Shown here piece by piece: positions 1 through 13,179 of a stretch of 64,000 nucleotides of DNA (positions are counted from its first letter, which is position 1; every line of letters begins with the position of its first letter). The stretch covers positions 19,744,943 to 19,808,942 of the forward strand of contig OX457052.1 of assembly GCA_949752735.1 (NCBI GenBank), in the 5' to 3' direction. The notes below the pieces were generated by a model. It saw only the letters and a program-made list of their open reading frames with translations, searched no databases and was not told the origin of the DNA. Source of the stretch: Lumbricus terrestris. Its lineage: Eukaryota; Annelida; Clitellata; Crassiclitellata; Lumbricidae. The position numbers and the translations under genes are program-made.

Positions 1-21
1 GCTATAATAATTCATTGTATT

Positions 22-1829
22 GCATAGGGAATGAGGTATTGGGGAATAAGGTATAGGGGAATGAAGTATATGGGAATGAGGTGTAGGGGAATGAGGTGTA
101 GGGAATGAGGTATAGGGAATGAGGTATAGGGGAATGAGGTATAGGGAATGAGGTGTAGGGGAATGAGGTATAGGGAATGAGGTATAGGGGAATGAGGTAT
201 AGGGGAATGAGGTATAGGGGAATGAGGTATAGGGGAATGAGGTATAGGGAATGAGGTATAGGGGAATGAGGTATAGGGGAATGAGGTATAGGGGAATAAG
301 GTATAGGGGAATGAGGTGTAGGGGAATGAGGTGTAGGGGAATGAGGTATAGGGAATGATGTATAGGGGAATGAGGTATAGGGGAATGAGGTGTAGGGGAA
401 TGAGGTATAGGGAATGAGGTATAGGGGAATGAGGTATAGGGGAATGAGGTATAGGGGAATGAGGTGTAGGGGAATGAGGTGTAGGGGAATGAGGTGTAGG
501 GGAATGAGGTATAGGGAATGAGGTATAGGGAATGAGGTATAGGGGAATGAGGTATAGGGAATGAGGTATAGGGGAATGAGGTATAGGGGAATGAGATATA
601 GGGGAATGAGGTATAGGGGAATGAGGTGTAGGGGAATGAGGTATAGGGAATGAGGTATAGGGGAATGAGGTATAGGGGAATGAGGTATAGGGGAATGAGG
701 TGTAGGGGAATGAGGTATAGGGGAATGAGGTGTAGGGGAATGAGGTATAGGGAATGAGGTATAGGGGAATGAGGTATAGGGGAATGAGGTGTAGGGGAAT
801 GAGGTATAGGGGAATGAGGTGTAGGGGAATGAGGTATAGGGGATGAGGTGTAGGGGAATGAGGTATAGGGGAATGAGGTATAGGGAATGAGGTATAGGGG
901 AATGAGGTATAGGGAATGAGGTATAGGGGAATGAGGTATAGGGGAATGAGGTATAGGGAATGAGGTATAGGGGAATGAGGTGTAGGGGAATGAGGTATAG
1001 GGAATGAGGTATAGGGGAATGAGGTATAGGGAATGGTGTATAGGGGAATGAGGTATAGGGGAATGAGGTATAGGGGAATGAGGTGTAGGGGAATGAGGTA
1101 TAGGGGAATGAGGTGTAGGGGAATGAGGTATAGGGAATGAGGTATAGGGGAATGAGGTATAGGGAATGGTGTATAGGGGAATGAGGTGTAGGGGAATGAG
1201 GTATAACAGAATGAGGTATAGGGGAATGAGGTACAGGGGAATGAGGTATAGGGAATTAGGTATAACCGTATAGGGGAATGAGGTATAGTGGAATGAGGCA
1301 TAGGGGAATGAGGTATAGGGGAATGAGGTATAGGGGAATGAGGTATAGGGGAATGAGGTGTAGGGGAATGAGGTATAACAGAATGAGGTATAGGGGAATG
1401 AGGTACAGGGGAATGAGGTATAGGGGAATTAGGTATAGGGGAATGAGGTATAGTGGAATGAGGCATAGGGGAATGAGGTATAGGGGAATGATGTATAGGG
1501 GAATGAGGTATAGTGGAATGAGGCATAGGGGAATGAGGTATAGGGGAATGAGGTATAGGGGAATGAGGTATAGGGGAATGAGGTATAGGGGAATGAGGTA
1601 TAGGGGAATGAGGTATAGGGGGATGAGGTACAGGGAATGAGGTATGGGGGAATGAGGTGTAGGGGAATGAGGTATAGGGAATGAGGCATAGGGGAATGAG
1701 GTATAGGGGAATGAGGTATAACAGAATGAGGTATAGGGGAATGAGGTATAGGGGAATGAGGTATAGGGGAATGAGGTATAGGGGAATGAGGTATAGGGGG
1801 ATGAGGTACAGGGAATGAGGTATGGGGGT
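22..1829. repeat. 15-bp minisatellite (GGTATAGGGGAATGA)n
   Basis: About 120 near-identical 14-15 bp units fill this stretch. Variation is mostly G versus A in GGTRTAGGGG and loss of one G. Because 15 is a multiple of 3, long open frames appear on both strands (a PHSPI-type repeat on minus, an MRYRG-type repeat on plus). These are by-products of the repeat: frame slips occur wherever a 14-bp unit intervenes, and there is no non-repetitive coding sequence around them. Confidence 0.95.
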
Positions 1830-2120
1830 GTAGGTCTACCTGGTGACCAATGTATCCTCCAGATGGTAAACCTCATGGGATAATTTTTTCCAAGAGATTG
1901 TCTCTATTTGATGGACGAGATGTGACTATTGACCACTTACTTACTTAAATGGCTTTGGAGATTACAGTGGTAATGATATTAGTGATGTGGAAATTATCAT
2001 GCTTGTTATGATACATCATCACCGGACCTAGTTGACACTGTGAAAGCCTCTTAGGCTTATACTTGTTCTTTCCAGATTAGATATTGCTTCTGTTATTCAC
2101 CAGGGATCCCATTTGGAATT

Positions 2121-2152
<32 letters not shown>

Positions 2153-2198
2153 ATATAATGTGAATGCATATTCATATACATGCTATTACGTTTGCTGT

Positions 2199-2230
<32 letters not shown>

Positions 2231-2597
2231 GTATAATTGTATATATCACATACGATATTCCTTTAAATATTAATCCTTAAATTTGCAGATATCTATATAC
2301 AGTACATGTAAGATTGCATTCATGATGTTTAACGTCCAGAATAGGAGCTTTCATAATATAATAGGATTTCTTTAACTTCTCATATTTTTTGACTGAACAT
2401 TGCATTCTGCTGATTGGCTTAAATGCATTGTCAGAATCCAGGTTCAAGATTCACTTTTTGACTCTGAGTTCGCACAGAGTCTTGCCTCGCAGCAGACACC
2501 TATTTGCACCTCAGTATCTGATTCCTGACCTTGCATGTACACGTATCTATCCTAAGCACTCCAAATATGTACGTAAAATAAGTATAAATTCTTATGT
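1830..2597. other. Non-coding, AT microsatellites
   Basis: I see no exon. There are two (AT)n runs, at about 2120-2144 and 2200-2224, in otherwise unique AT-rich sequence. Earlier 5' exons of the ANKFN1 gene could lie here or further upstream, but none is recognisable. Confidence 0.6.
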
Positions 2598-2794
2598 GGG
2601 GACGCGGTGGTGGAGTCTTTGGCTTGAAGCCGGAAGGTTCGAGGTTCGAATCCACCTCAAGTCGCTGCGTAGGGACCTTGGGCCAGTCCTTCACTCGCAA
2701 TTGCTCAGCGCTTCGGTGTGAAACTCCGATGCAGTGCCCGCTCTGTAGTCGGGAGCGCCTCTGAGTATAGAGCTTGAAGGAGCGCTATAACAAG
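2598..2794 (+). mobile_element. tRNA-derived SINE, copy 1
   Basis: The head resembles a tRNA gene with an internal RNA polymerase III promoter: an A-box-like GTGGTGGAGTCTTTGG and a B box GGTTCGAATCC near 2645. A conserved body follows (CCTTCACTCGCAATTGCTCAGCG). The tail GGGAGCGCCTCTGAGTA...GAGCTTGAAGGAGCGCTATA matches the 3' end of the LINE family in this window. Copies with the same layout lie at 3318, 5940 (5'-truncated) and 58393. Confidence 0.8.
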
Positions 2795-3317
2795 TGCACA
2801 TACAAAACAAACAAGCATATAGTATGAATTATATAAAATACATATATATATAATCTGGAATGAACTTGATACTGTCATGCAACTCTCATGTAACTGTCAA
2901 TCTAGTTTTGCAATTCACTCAGGTGCACAGGTAGCAATTGAGTCCCTTCTGCACTGGCTGTGCATAGATTTCTAGTTGTCTCTGTTTTTGTACCATTCTG
3001 TGCTGTGCTTCTATGCCTTGTGGAAGAAGAGGAAAAAACGTATCTTGACAGGTCTTAGCATAGTTTGATTTGATAAACAGATATTACATGATTGAGACTG
3101 GTTTTTGCAATGCATTCTGCCCTTTAGATCCATGTGTTTAACTGTCATCGATTGTTGGCGCAGTGGGAGACTGTCGTCATTGCCCCGTGACTCATTACGA
3201 TCGCTAGAAATGAGAAAATCCCCATGAAATTAATTTGTTGACTGTCTTCATTGGGTGCATGAGAGTCTATTGGTTTATTATCTGGTATGTCAGCCAAGAA
3301 GTATGTGGTTCCCTCCT

Positions 3318-3520
3318 GGGGTGTGGTGGTGTAGTCGTAGGTTAAGATGCCTTGGAGCCAGAGGGTTCCAGGTTCGAATCCAACTCAAGCCGCCCCATAG
3401 GGACCTTGAGCAATTCCTTCACTTGCAATTGCTCGTGCACTTCGGCGTGAAACTCCAATGCAGTGTCCGTGCTCTAGTCAGGATCACCTCTGAGTAGAGA
3501 GCTTATAGGGGTGCTATAGC
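3318..3520 (+). mobile_element. tRNA-derived SINE, copy 2
   Basis: Same family as 2598-2794: GTGGTGGTGTAGTCGTAGG A-box region, GGTTCGAATCC B box near 3375, the conserved TTCACTTGCAATTGCTC body, and a LINE-like 3' tail. It is followed by a short GAAA-rich tail to about 3547. It is diverged from the other copies by scattered substitutions, so it is an old insertion. Confidence 0.8.
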
Positions 3521-3778
3521 ATACGCGAGAAAGAAAGAAAAAGAAAATATGTTTCTTGAGAGTTCTGCTTCGGGTGCGCCCGGTAGCCAAGTTGGCTATT
3601 TTGAGTATAATAATTGAACGCAGTCAGTGAGTGGAACAGCTGTCATGGGAGAGGACTGGACGGACTTCTGTTTTAATGTATCAAGATTAAGAAAAATGAA
3701 GCTGTAACATTTCACACCATGGCTGCATTTCGGTCAAGGTTAGCTTGCTCCTTTTCTTCTTCATGGATATTGACAGAG
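3521..3778. other. Non-coding stretch, nothing recognised
   Basis: A/G-rich SINE tail, then unique sequence. I see no splice sites or coding-like sequence that joins in frame to the ANKFN1 exon at 4405. Confidence 0.4.
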
Positions 3779-4390
3779 GGTCATTTGATCATTTGGTCAT
3801 TTTGGTCTTTGATCATTTGGTCAATTGGTCATTTAGTCTTGTGGTCATTTGGTCTTTTGGTCATTTGGTCATTTTATCATTTGGTCATTTTATCATTTGG
3901 TCTTGTGCTCATTTGGTCATTTGATCATTTGGTCATTTTATCATTTGGTCATTTTATCATTTGGTCTTGTGCTCGTTTGGTCATTTGATCATTTGATCAT
4001 TTGGTCATTTGATCATTTGGTCTTGTGCTCATTTGATCATTTGGTCTTTGATCATTTGGTCTTTGATCATTTGATTATTTGGTCATTTGGTCATTTGATC
4101 ATTTGGTCTTGTGGTCATTTGGTCATTTTATCATTTGGTCTTGTGCTCATTTGGTCATTTGATCATTTGATCATTTGGTCATTTGGTCATTTGATCATTT
4201 GGTCTTGTGCTCATTTGATCATTTGGTCTTTGATCATTTGATCATTTGGTCTTTGATCATTTGATCATTTGGCCATTTGGTCATTTGATCATTTGGTCAT
4301 TTGATCATTTGGCCATTTGGTCATTTGATCATTTGGTCATTTGATCATTTGGTCATTTGGTCAATTGTTCATTTGGTCATTTGGTCATTT
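3779..4390. repeat. 9-bp satellite (TCATTTGGT/TCATTTGAT)n
   Basis: About 65 units of TCATTTGRT with variants such as TTTTATCAT and TCTTGTGCTC. Nine is a multiple of 3, so open frames rich in HLVIWSF run through it, but they are repeat artefacts. The array runs right up to the splice acceptor of the first recognised ANKFN1 exon, so its T-rich units seem to supply the polypyrimidine tract. Confidence 0.9.
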
Positions 4391-4404
4391 TCTTCAGTTG
4401 CCAG

Positions 4405-4547
4405 CCGGAGGGTGACGGCAGCTTCAAGCGAAAGTACAAACTGCCGCAGTTTACTCATCGAGCGAGCATTCGGGAGAAGTCGAGTTCTGGTCCGAACGTT
4501 GAGCACAGGCGGAAGGCGCTCCGCCAGCGCTCCATGAGCCTCGATGC
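4405..4547 (+). CDS. ANKFN1: ANKFN1 exon a (N-terminal basic region)
   Basis: Encodes a Lys/Arg-rich segment (SFKRKYKLPQFTHRASIREK then HRRKALRQRSMSLDA). The donor is GC|GTAAGT at 4548. Two acceptors are possible: TTCAG ending at 4397 or GCCAG ending at 4404. I use the second because it starts in phase 0, but the upstream exon is not identified. The frame stays open upstream only because the 9-bp satellite has no stops there. Confidence 0.8.
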
Positions 4548-7500
4548 GTAAGTGTCTTAAATCTATTATGATGTCTGTGTTCTTTTCAGATCCAATCTGG
4601 TGGAGTAAATGTATGTGGATCACCAGTAGGAAAGTTTTTTCTGGTATTACCATCTGTAACTATCTCTACTTCTGTTTCGTTGTTTCGTTGCTCTTACTGA
4701 CTTGTTTCCTGCCTGCCTGTCTGCCATGTCTGCCTGTCTTATCTGTCTGTCTGTCTGCCTGCCTTGTCTCTCTGTCTGTCTGTCTGTCTGTGTGCCTACC
4801 TGTCTGTCTGTCTGTCTGCCTGCCATGTCTGCCTGTCTTGTCTCTCTGTTTGTCTGCCTGCCATGTCTGTCTGTCTTGTCTATCTGTGTCTGTCTGTCTG
4901 TCTGTATGTCTGTCTGTCTGTCTGTTTATGTCTGATAATTTCACCAGCATATTTTCTTATTTGACGATCTCACTTAGAGCAGTGAACGTTCATTGGTCCA
5001 GATTCTTTTCCATTCGACACAATATTGTGAAATATCTTCTTCTTCTTCTTCTTGCCATCGCGAATTTATCTCCACTCTCTTTGAGACGAAAAAAGAAAGA
5101 AAGGAAGCAGTATTCGAAGCTTATTCATTCTGATCAGTGGCTCTGCTTTTATCAGAAATGCTTCTTTGTCACCATGGTAGTTGAAAAGCAAGGTATTTAA
5201 CAGGCAATGAAGTTCGTGGAGGCATTGTATAAAATGCCTCAGTGTCCATTTTTACTCTCAAAAACAATCTTATCAGCTTTTTGCCATTAGCATCGTCCAG
5301 AAGTTTTGACCTTTCGCTGGCAATTTAGTTGATTTAATCTTGTGGAGGAAACGAGCTTGTAGGCGTTCAACGCTGCCATTCCCCATCCAGAGCTTTTAAG
5401 AGTCGTTTAAGGCTTTAAGGTCGGCTCTACTTATTCTATTTTTGATTGTATTTTATTGAATTATATTTAGCTTAGTTGGATTGACGATGGGAAAGCTTTT
5501 GTGGTTGTAGCTATAAGTGGGCGTCAGCCTCCATTTTAAGTTGTAAGAGGTAGTGATTAAATTGTGTGTTGTGTACAGGATGGCTTCTGGCTTTCTAAGT
5601 AGTCAGGCTCTCTAGCAATGGGATGAAATGATTGGATTGGACTCGATAGGTTTCGCATTTGCTGAAATGCAATGGCGCTTTTGTGAAAATCGCAGATGCG
5701 TGTTTAGAAATTAATTTGGAAGAGGAAAAGGTTAAAAGGTTAGAGTTGCTGTGGAGAGAGAGATTTGGAGATGATTTCAAGTTAAATGATGATTTGGAGA
5801 TGTTTTCAAGCTGAAAGTGGAATTAATGTAAGTTATAGGTTTCTTTGGAAAGCCTAGGAAGCATTTTGAAAGTATTCAAAGTCACTCTGCTGAGACCAGC
5901 CTAATCTAACTTATGGCATTACTCATGAGCTCTTTGGTTGATTTGGGTTGAGGGTTCCAGATTCGAATTCATGTAGGGTCCTTGAGCAAGTCCTTCTCAC
6001 TCACAATTGCTCATGCGCTTCTGCGTGAAACTCTGATGCAGTGTCCATGCTGTAGCCGGGAGCGCCTCTGTGTAGAGAACTTGAAGGGGCGCTGTAGCAG
6101 ATGGAGGAATAAATGAATCAAGTTGACATGTTGACAAGCTGCAACAAGCTGAAGTGAAATGATATATGATAAAGGTAGCCTACTAGGACAAATTAATAGA
6201 GTAAAATACCCTCTTTTTTATTGTCTTATTGACACATCTTAGCAACAGTACACAAGTTTTATTTGTAAAATTCAGGTGTGTCATAAATTATACTGTGTCT
6301 CGAGAGTTGAAAAATGCTTTAATGCAATGGCTAAGGATTATTATTAATTTTTTTTATCCTGATGTAGGCTACCTCAGATCCATATCATTATTATTAAAAT
6401 TAATTATAATTATTATAATTATTATTATTTTTATAATCATTAGTATTATTTTATTAATTAAAACTATTGTTAAAATCTTTATTTTCGGTGATTGTTCAAC
6501 AGCGCGGAAGAACTATGGGCATCTGCACTTGCCGAACCAGAGTCAGCGGCCAACAAGTCGCCATCAAGAACAAGTCCCAATCTGTCCGAGAAGGGAACAA
6601 AAAGCCGGCGATCGATAGAGAATGCATCAAAACGCTCGAACCGAATGTCAGGTGAGTGAAGGTCATTAATCACCGACATGTTGCAACATTATTAATCACC
6701 GACATGTTGCAACATTGTTAATCACCGACATGTTGCAACATCGTTAATCACCGACATGTTGCAACATTGTTAATCACCGACATGTTACAACATTATTAAT
6801 CACCGACATGTTACAACATTATTAATCACCGACATGTTACAACATTATTAATCACCGACATGTTACAACATTGTTAATCACCGACATGTTACAACATTAT
6901 TAATCACCGACATGTTGCAACATTGTTAATCAGTGACATGTTACAACATTATTAATCACCGACATGTTGCAACACGTGACAGATATCTTCCACTCGCCAA
7001 CCTTTTTCCGATTCATTTGGGCGTGGCCGGTTCGCCGCCATTCACTGATTTCGCGGGGCGCGGCCGATTCTCGTAAATTGGCCATTTCCGGTTTGCGTGA
7101 ACCAGAGCTATTTCCGGAGTCGGGTGTAACTTTTTCTCTCGCTTCTTTCAAGCCGCGCAGAACGTATCTCTCTGAACCGATGTGCATGACGCTGCCAATT
7201 TATTTGCGGAGGAGCACCGAGTTGAAACCTTGTCGAGTGTAAAAACGCTCAGAGGAAAATGTTGGCTAGTTCATTGCAATTGATCAGGTGATGTATTTTA
7301 TGATGTATTTGTATCATTCCTTTTTTCAGGGAGTTCTTCGCAGTGGTAGCGCCTCTGATTAGGTTGCACTGTGAGAGGCACTTTTTAAATCCCTAAATAG
7401 AATAGAATTCCATTGCTGTTCTATTTTCGGATCTATATTAGTATTATAACCATAACAATAACCACAGGTTTTACTGAACCTAAGTAACAGCATTCACAAC

Positions 7501-8009
7501 AACAAAATAGGTACAACCGAAAAAAACAGATTAACTGCATGTAGGCTTGAAAGCCATTAATTGCCTCGACCTAAGAACATTTATTTTGTATCAATGAAGC
7601 TTTCGTATCATGGAACAAAGACTGAGGAAGGATAAAATGGTGTTCGTTTGAAGAATATTCTGCTGCAAGTTGACCTACATTTCAGTTGCAATGAAACGTT
7701 AAGAACTGGTCAGCAATGTCTAGCTTAGCCCTAGACAGAATTTCCCTACCTGGTGTCTTTTGCGTGTTACATTCCTGCCTATGGAAAGTAATTGGTATTC
7801 TCCCAGAGTATTGTGTCCCCCAGGGAGACTGCCAGGTCGGTATTGATAATGGTGTATAAGCTTATAATCAGCAGAAAGCAAAGGTAAATGATTGTTAAGT
7901 TCTGCAAGCATGACAACCGAGTCTTTTATTGTATGATCGGAATATTGCTACTACACTACAACTGATTTTAACAATGATATTAAAAATAATGATAACAATA
8001 ATAATGATA

Positions 8010-8044
<35 letters not shown>

Positions 8045-11000
8045 GTAATAATAATAATAATCATCATCATCATCAGGGTGTGCACACTTGAATTTAAGAA
8101 AATCTATGATCCCATCACTTCACATACCCATGCATCATAACTAATATTGTACCTATTTTTCGTCAACTTTGGGAAGTTAGCAGGTACTGTGACTCATCCT
8201 CATTTAGCTGGAAGCTGCTACTTGTTTCTTGGTACTCAGGGTACGTGCGAAAACTGACGGCGTCGTTATCTGTAAATAGTTTTTTTTGGCTTTGACAGGA
8301 TCCAGCTTCAGAAGCAGGAAATCGAACTTAGGAGCAGATGGCGAGACCGTTGTAAGGCACAAGAAGAAACGATCTGCGACGAATCTCATAGGTTCTTAAA
8401 CAGTTGCTCTCTGGTCATTTTTATTTTATTTATATGCATGACGGCAGTGTTTAAAATAAACGTGTCATCACTGATCACTGTTTGCAAGTGTTTAAAATAA
8501 ACGTGTCATCACTGATCACTGTCTGCAAGTGTTTAAAATAAACGTGTCATCACTGATCACTGTTTGCAAGTGTTTAAAATAAATGTGTCATCATTGATCA
8601 CTGTTTGCAAGTGTTTAAAATAAACGTGTCATCACTGATCACTGTTTGCAAGTGTTTAAAATAAATGTTTCATCACTGATCACTGTTTGCAAGTGTTTAA
8701 AATAAATGTGTCATCACTGATCACTGTTTGCAAGTGTTTAAAATAAACATGTCATCACTGATCACTGTTTGCAAGTGTTTAAAATAAACGTGTCATCACT
8801 GATCACTGTTTGCAAGTGTTTAAAATAAACGTGTCATCACTGATCACTGTTTGCAAGTGTTTAAAATAAACGTGTCATCACTGATCACTGTTTGCAAGTG
8901 TTTAAAATAAACGTGTCATCACTGATCACTGTTTGCAAGTGTTTAAAATAAACGTGTCATCACTGATCACTGTTTGCAAGTGTTTAAAATAAATGTTTCA
9001 TCACTGATCACTGTTTGCAAGTGTTTAAAATAAACGTGTCATCACTGATCACTGTTTGCAAGTGTTTAAAATAAACGTGTCATCACTGATCAATGTTCAC
9101 AATTTTTTTAGATGGCAGTTGCCATATAATATTTAATTAAAACATTTTATGGCATCAGAAAATTGTTTGCATTTTGCCCAGTAGAGGCTTACTCTGCTTG
9201 ATCAACTTCAATATTTATCTTACCATTGATGTTGTTATGATTTATTGGACTAGTTATGATTGACGTAGTTATTGCTTTTTTATTAACAAACATTTCTGAC
9301 GTAGTAGCACCTTGCGCCTTGCGGTCTTCATGGGTTAATTCCGTCCTGCCCCCTCTGACATTCTGACCTGGCACTGGAGCAGATCAGACAACCTGGCTGC
9401 TGCAGACTTAATTTGATCTAGTGCGGGTGAATCAGACATGACTTTTATGTGATGCCGAGAAATTTAGGAAATTTGCATGTAGAGATTTGCATGTATGTGC
9501 ATTTACATTTAAATGTAAATTAATGCAAAATTCACATTCATAATGGAAGATGAACTTTTGAATGGCTGGTCAACTTGTAGAATTATTTCAAGCTGTTGAA
9601 CGACAGAATACGGAACGTGTCCAGGAAATTCTTCAGGACTGCAGTACTCTCGACATTAACAGGTACCAGACGTCAAACATCTCTTGCGCTCGTAAAAAAG
9701 AGGCTAACTTTAGAGTATAGTGCTACAGAAATGTGGAGATTACGATCGCCTGTGTGTTGCACGTATTAAAATTATTTTAGTCTGGTACAGTAATGAAGCG
9801 CATTCGTAGGTTGTAGTTTTATTCAGCTACCACGCAATTACAGAAACAATTGTGCAAATGCTGTCGCAGCGGCGTAGCCAGGAATTTATGATGGGGTGTT
9901 TTGGGGTTTTATGGCCTGGCCGGATGCCCTTTCTGACACCAACCCAACTGTTTTACAGTACATAAAAAGGGAATAAAGTAACAAAGAGAATAAAGTGAGA
10001 AAAACAAATTGTTACTACAAGCGATTGTTTTGTTTTTTCTTATTTAAGTGGATAAAAAAACCTTTAAAAAACTGTTTTCCTAGGCCAGTGAGGAGTTTTG
10101 ACCCTCGAAACTCCCCTTGTCTACGCCATTGTGCTGTCGTAATATCTACAAAATAATACTAACGTTATCTCTGACATGATTATATGTCTTAAGACTACTT
10201 GACTTGACAGATAAGCTTCACTTGAAAACACCTCAGATAGATTAGTGATTCTTGTTTTAAATCCATTTCGTTATTCTTCTTTCAAAGTCGTAATCTGCAT
10301 GAAAAGAACCATGATCATTATAATTGTTTATTAGCAATTGAATAGATTTTCACACCACGACCTCGAACATCAAGTGGGTAATAAAAAAACTAATGAAAAG
10401 AGCATATATTAATTGAGCTGCTTTTACAATGCATATGGGAGATGTTAGTGATTACCAATCATTTTAAGATCTCTTAAGGAGCGTGACTGCTGAATGTTAC
10501 TTGGCACACCCTTACGCAGGTCTGTTTTTAAGGAATTTTTCCAACTGCACAACCCTTTCTTTTCCTTCCCATCCTCCATGGTAAATTACTTCCAATCGGA
10601 GCATAATAACCATTTTTTGCTAGTTTTAACTGCACAGAAGTGCTTCTACAACTGCACAGATCCATTTAGAACTGCGCATTTTGTGTACAACTGCACGCTA
10701 AAAGAAGTCCTTCCCTTACGCAGAGTATTATTAGTTACTGTATCAACTTTTAAACGTTGATTACACTTAAATTATTATTTCAACCGTACTTAAACCTCTC
10801 CACTATGTGGAAAATACAAAACAGCTGCTAAGATGTTCATTCATTCATTACATGCTTTTACATAGCGCCTCTTCAAGGGGACTACTCAGAGGCGCTCCCA
10901 GCCTCAGCGCGGTCAAATATTGTATTTGTGTCTATTGTTTTGTGTCGACAGCACGAACGCTGATGAGTTCACTCCGCTTGATGTGGCCGTTCTGTTAAAC

Positions 11001-13111
11001 CACATTCCGCTAGTTCAGCTTCTGCTGTCGTATGGTGCGCGTGAGAATGCGAAGCGTAAGCAGCGGATTTAACATTTTCTATTGTTCATTGAATTTCATG
11101 GTCAACAAACGATTTTCTGTTTGTCATTTGAGTGAAAATGCTATCTTGTGTTGCTGTCACATGTTGCTGTAACATGTTGCTGTCACATGTTGCTATAACA
11201 TGTTGTTGTCACATGTTGCTGTCACATGTTGCTGTCACATGTTGCTGTAGCATGTTGCTGTCACATGTTGCTGTCACATGTTGCTGTCACACACTGCTAT
11301 CATGTTTGTGCTAGCATGTGTTGCTGTCACATGTTGCTATTATGTTCTGCTTTAAAATGCTACTATCTTGCTTTTGCTATCATGTGTTGCTATCACATGC
11401 TGCTTTCACATGATGCTATCATGTTTTTGCTATCATGTGTTGCTATCACATGCTGCTTTCACATCTGGACCTAGTGATTTGCATAGCACCAAGCAGTTTA
11501 ATGTCTGTCAGAGGGCAACTAACGTGGCTGTTTATCAAACTTAAAACAATGTGATTTAGCACTTTACCGACTAGATGCTGAGTCGTTTCTAGTGTACTCT
11601 CGTTGTTTAAGTCTAAAGGAAATGTTCGCTGTGCTGTCTGTTTATAAAGTACATGTGTCTGCTGATGCTTACTTACTGCATATTGGTTTTTTATTATTTC
11701 CTTTTCTAGATCAGAAGTCAAGTGACCTTTTGGGAAAGAAGCTGCAAAGTCTGCACAGCAAAGCAAAGAACAAGGCGGCTGAGCTGAGATCCATTGTTTC
11801 TGCGGTACAATTGAAGGTAGGCGATGATTAATGGGCTATCCGTGATATTTTCATGTGCTGACTCAGACATCATTTTTTGGGATTATGACAGAAGTAATTC
11901 AGTTATGTCGTTTAGATAGAGCCCCACCCACCCTGACAGCTATTCTGCCACCTCTGATCCTTTGGTATCTGGAATGAGTGGCACTTACGATTGCGATCAC
12001 GAAACCAGTAGATGTGCTTGGCTATAGTGCTTGTCCACTAACTGTATTTGCAGTTCGATTTAATAGGAATCGTAGCATTTATGCAGGCAGTTGATCCAGT
12101 TGCCTATGGATGGTGCTTATATGGATTACTTGATCAGTAACCTAGGTAACAGGCTATACTATAAGGAACTAGACATGATCAGTAACCTAGGTTACCTGAT
12201 CTGTGTAAATATTGATACGCAACGGCTAAGAGCTGGAAAAAGTCTTCAAGAACTCTTCTTGCCAGCTCTCTTCTTGCAGAGTGTGTGATGAATGCATTGC
12301 TGCCCCGAAGCAGGGTCGTTCCTTAAGAGCAGTTTACTCTGTTACATGGTTATAGTTTCGACCGCTATCTTCCCTCGGGCCAAACGCTTGAAATCACAGC
12401 TTCCCTTATATCTCAACGGCCAATCAGAATTGCTTCATAGTTAGGCAGCTTTACTGGTCTTTTTAACTCTCTTATCATCGGTCCATGCAACGCAGTCTTG
12501 ATCTTTCATCTGACTGGTAAGATGGATGATGATGACGACGACGATGATGTGGATGACGTTGGCGGTGGTAATTGTGTGGTGGTGATAGTGATTATCATCT
12601 CTACAAAATGATAATGGCTTCATAATGGCAATGGCGGTTGTGTCGATGATGATGATGATGGTTATAGCCTATCCACAATATCCGTTATTTGAGTAATTTG
12701 TGTAGTGTTTAAAAATTCAATGTACGCCTACCTGAGTGATCAGAATTATATAAATGACCTATGATATTCTGTTTTGCAAATGAAGTTTTTCGTGTTTTCT
12801 TTGGTAATGATTAAGATTTTTGTTGTTCCTTTCTAGTTAACGTTTTTGTGTTTCTTCTACAGTGTAGCTCTGTTTATATCTCATAATCCAGTTGGACTTA
12901 TAAAAGTCTTTACTTTGTCATTTTCATTTCAATTCATGATACAAAGGCGGCCCTAATAAGCGGAACCATGGTCCATTCTTGGTCTTTCTGCCGTATCCCT
13001 ACGTTGCTGTTTACTGTGTAATCGGGATATCTCGTTGTTTGAACTGGGAGCAATAAAAAAAATTGAATTGAATTGAATTGAATGGTCATCATTTTCACCA
13101 TAGCCACTTTT

Positions 13112-13179
<68 letters not shown>

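Noticed and set aside
12..1876. Long open frames of 504, 206 and 120 codons with PHSPI- or MRYRG-type repeats
   Set aside because: They arise because the 15-bp minisatellite unit is a multiple of three and lacks stops. Both strands are open and no unique coding sequence is attached.
2389..2721. 110-codon ORF upstream of ANKFN1
   Set aside because: It runs into the tRNA-derived SINE and has no family resemblance.
3719..4241. ORFs rich in HLVIWSFG
   Set aside because: Product of the 9-bp satellite; several frames are open at once.
6656..9096. CRISPR-like regular repeats (26-bp and 41-bp arrays)
   Set aside because: Units abut without unique spacers, and the context is a eukaryotic intron; these are minisatellites.
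9562..9662. Alternative ANKFN1 start at ATG 9562 (MAGQLVELFQ)
   Set aside because: The acceptor at 9580 joins the upstream exon in phase and keeps the conserved basic region. A TGA precedes the ATG, so an internal promoter isoform remains only a minor possibility.
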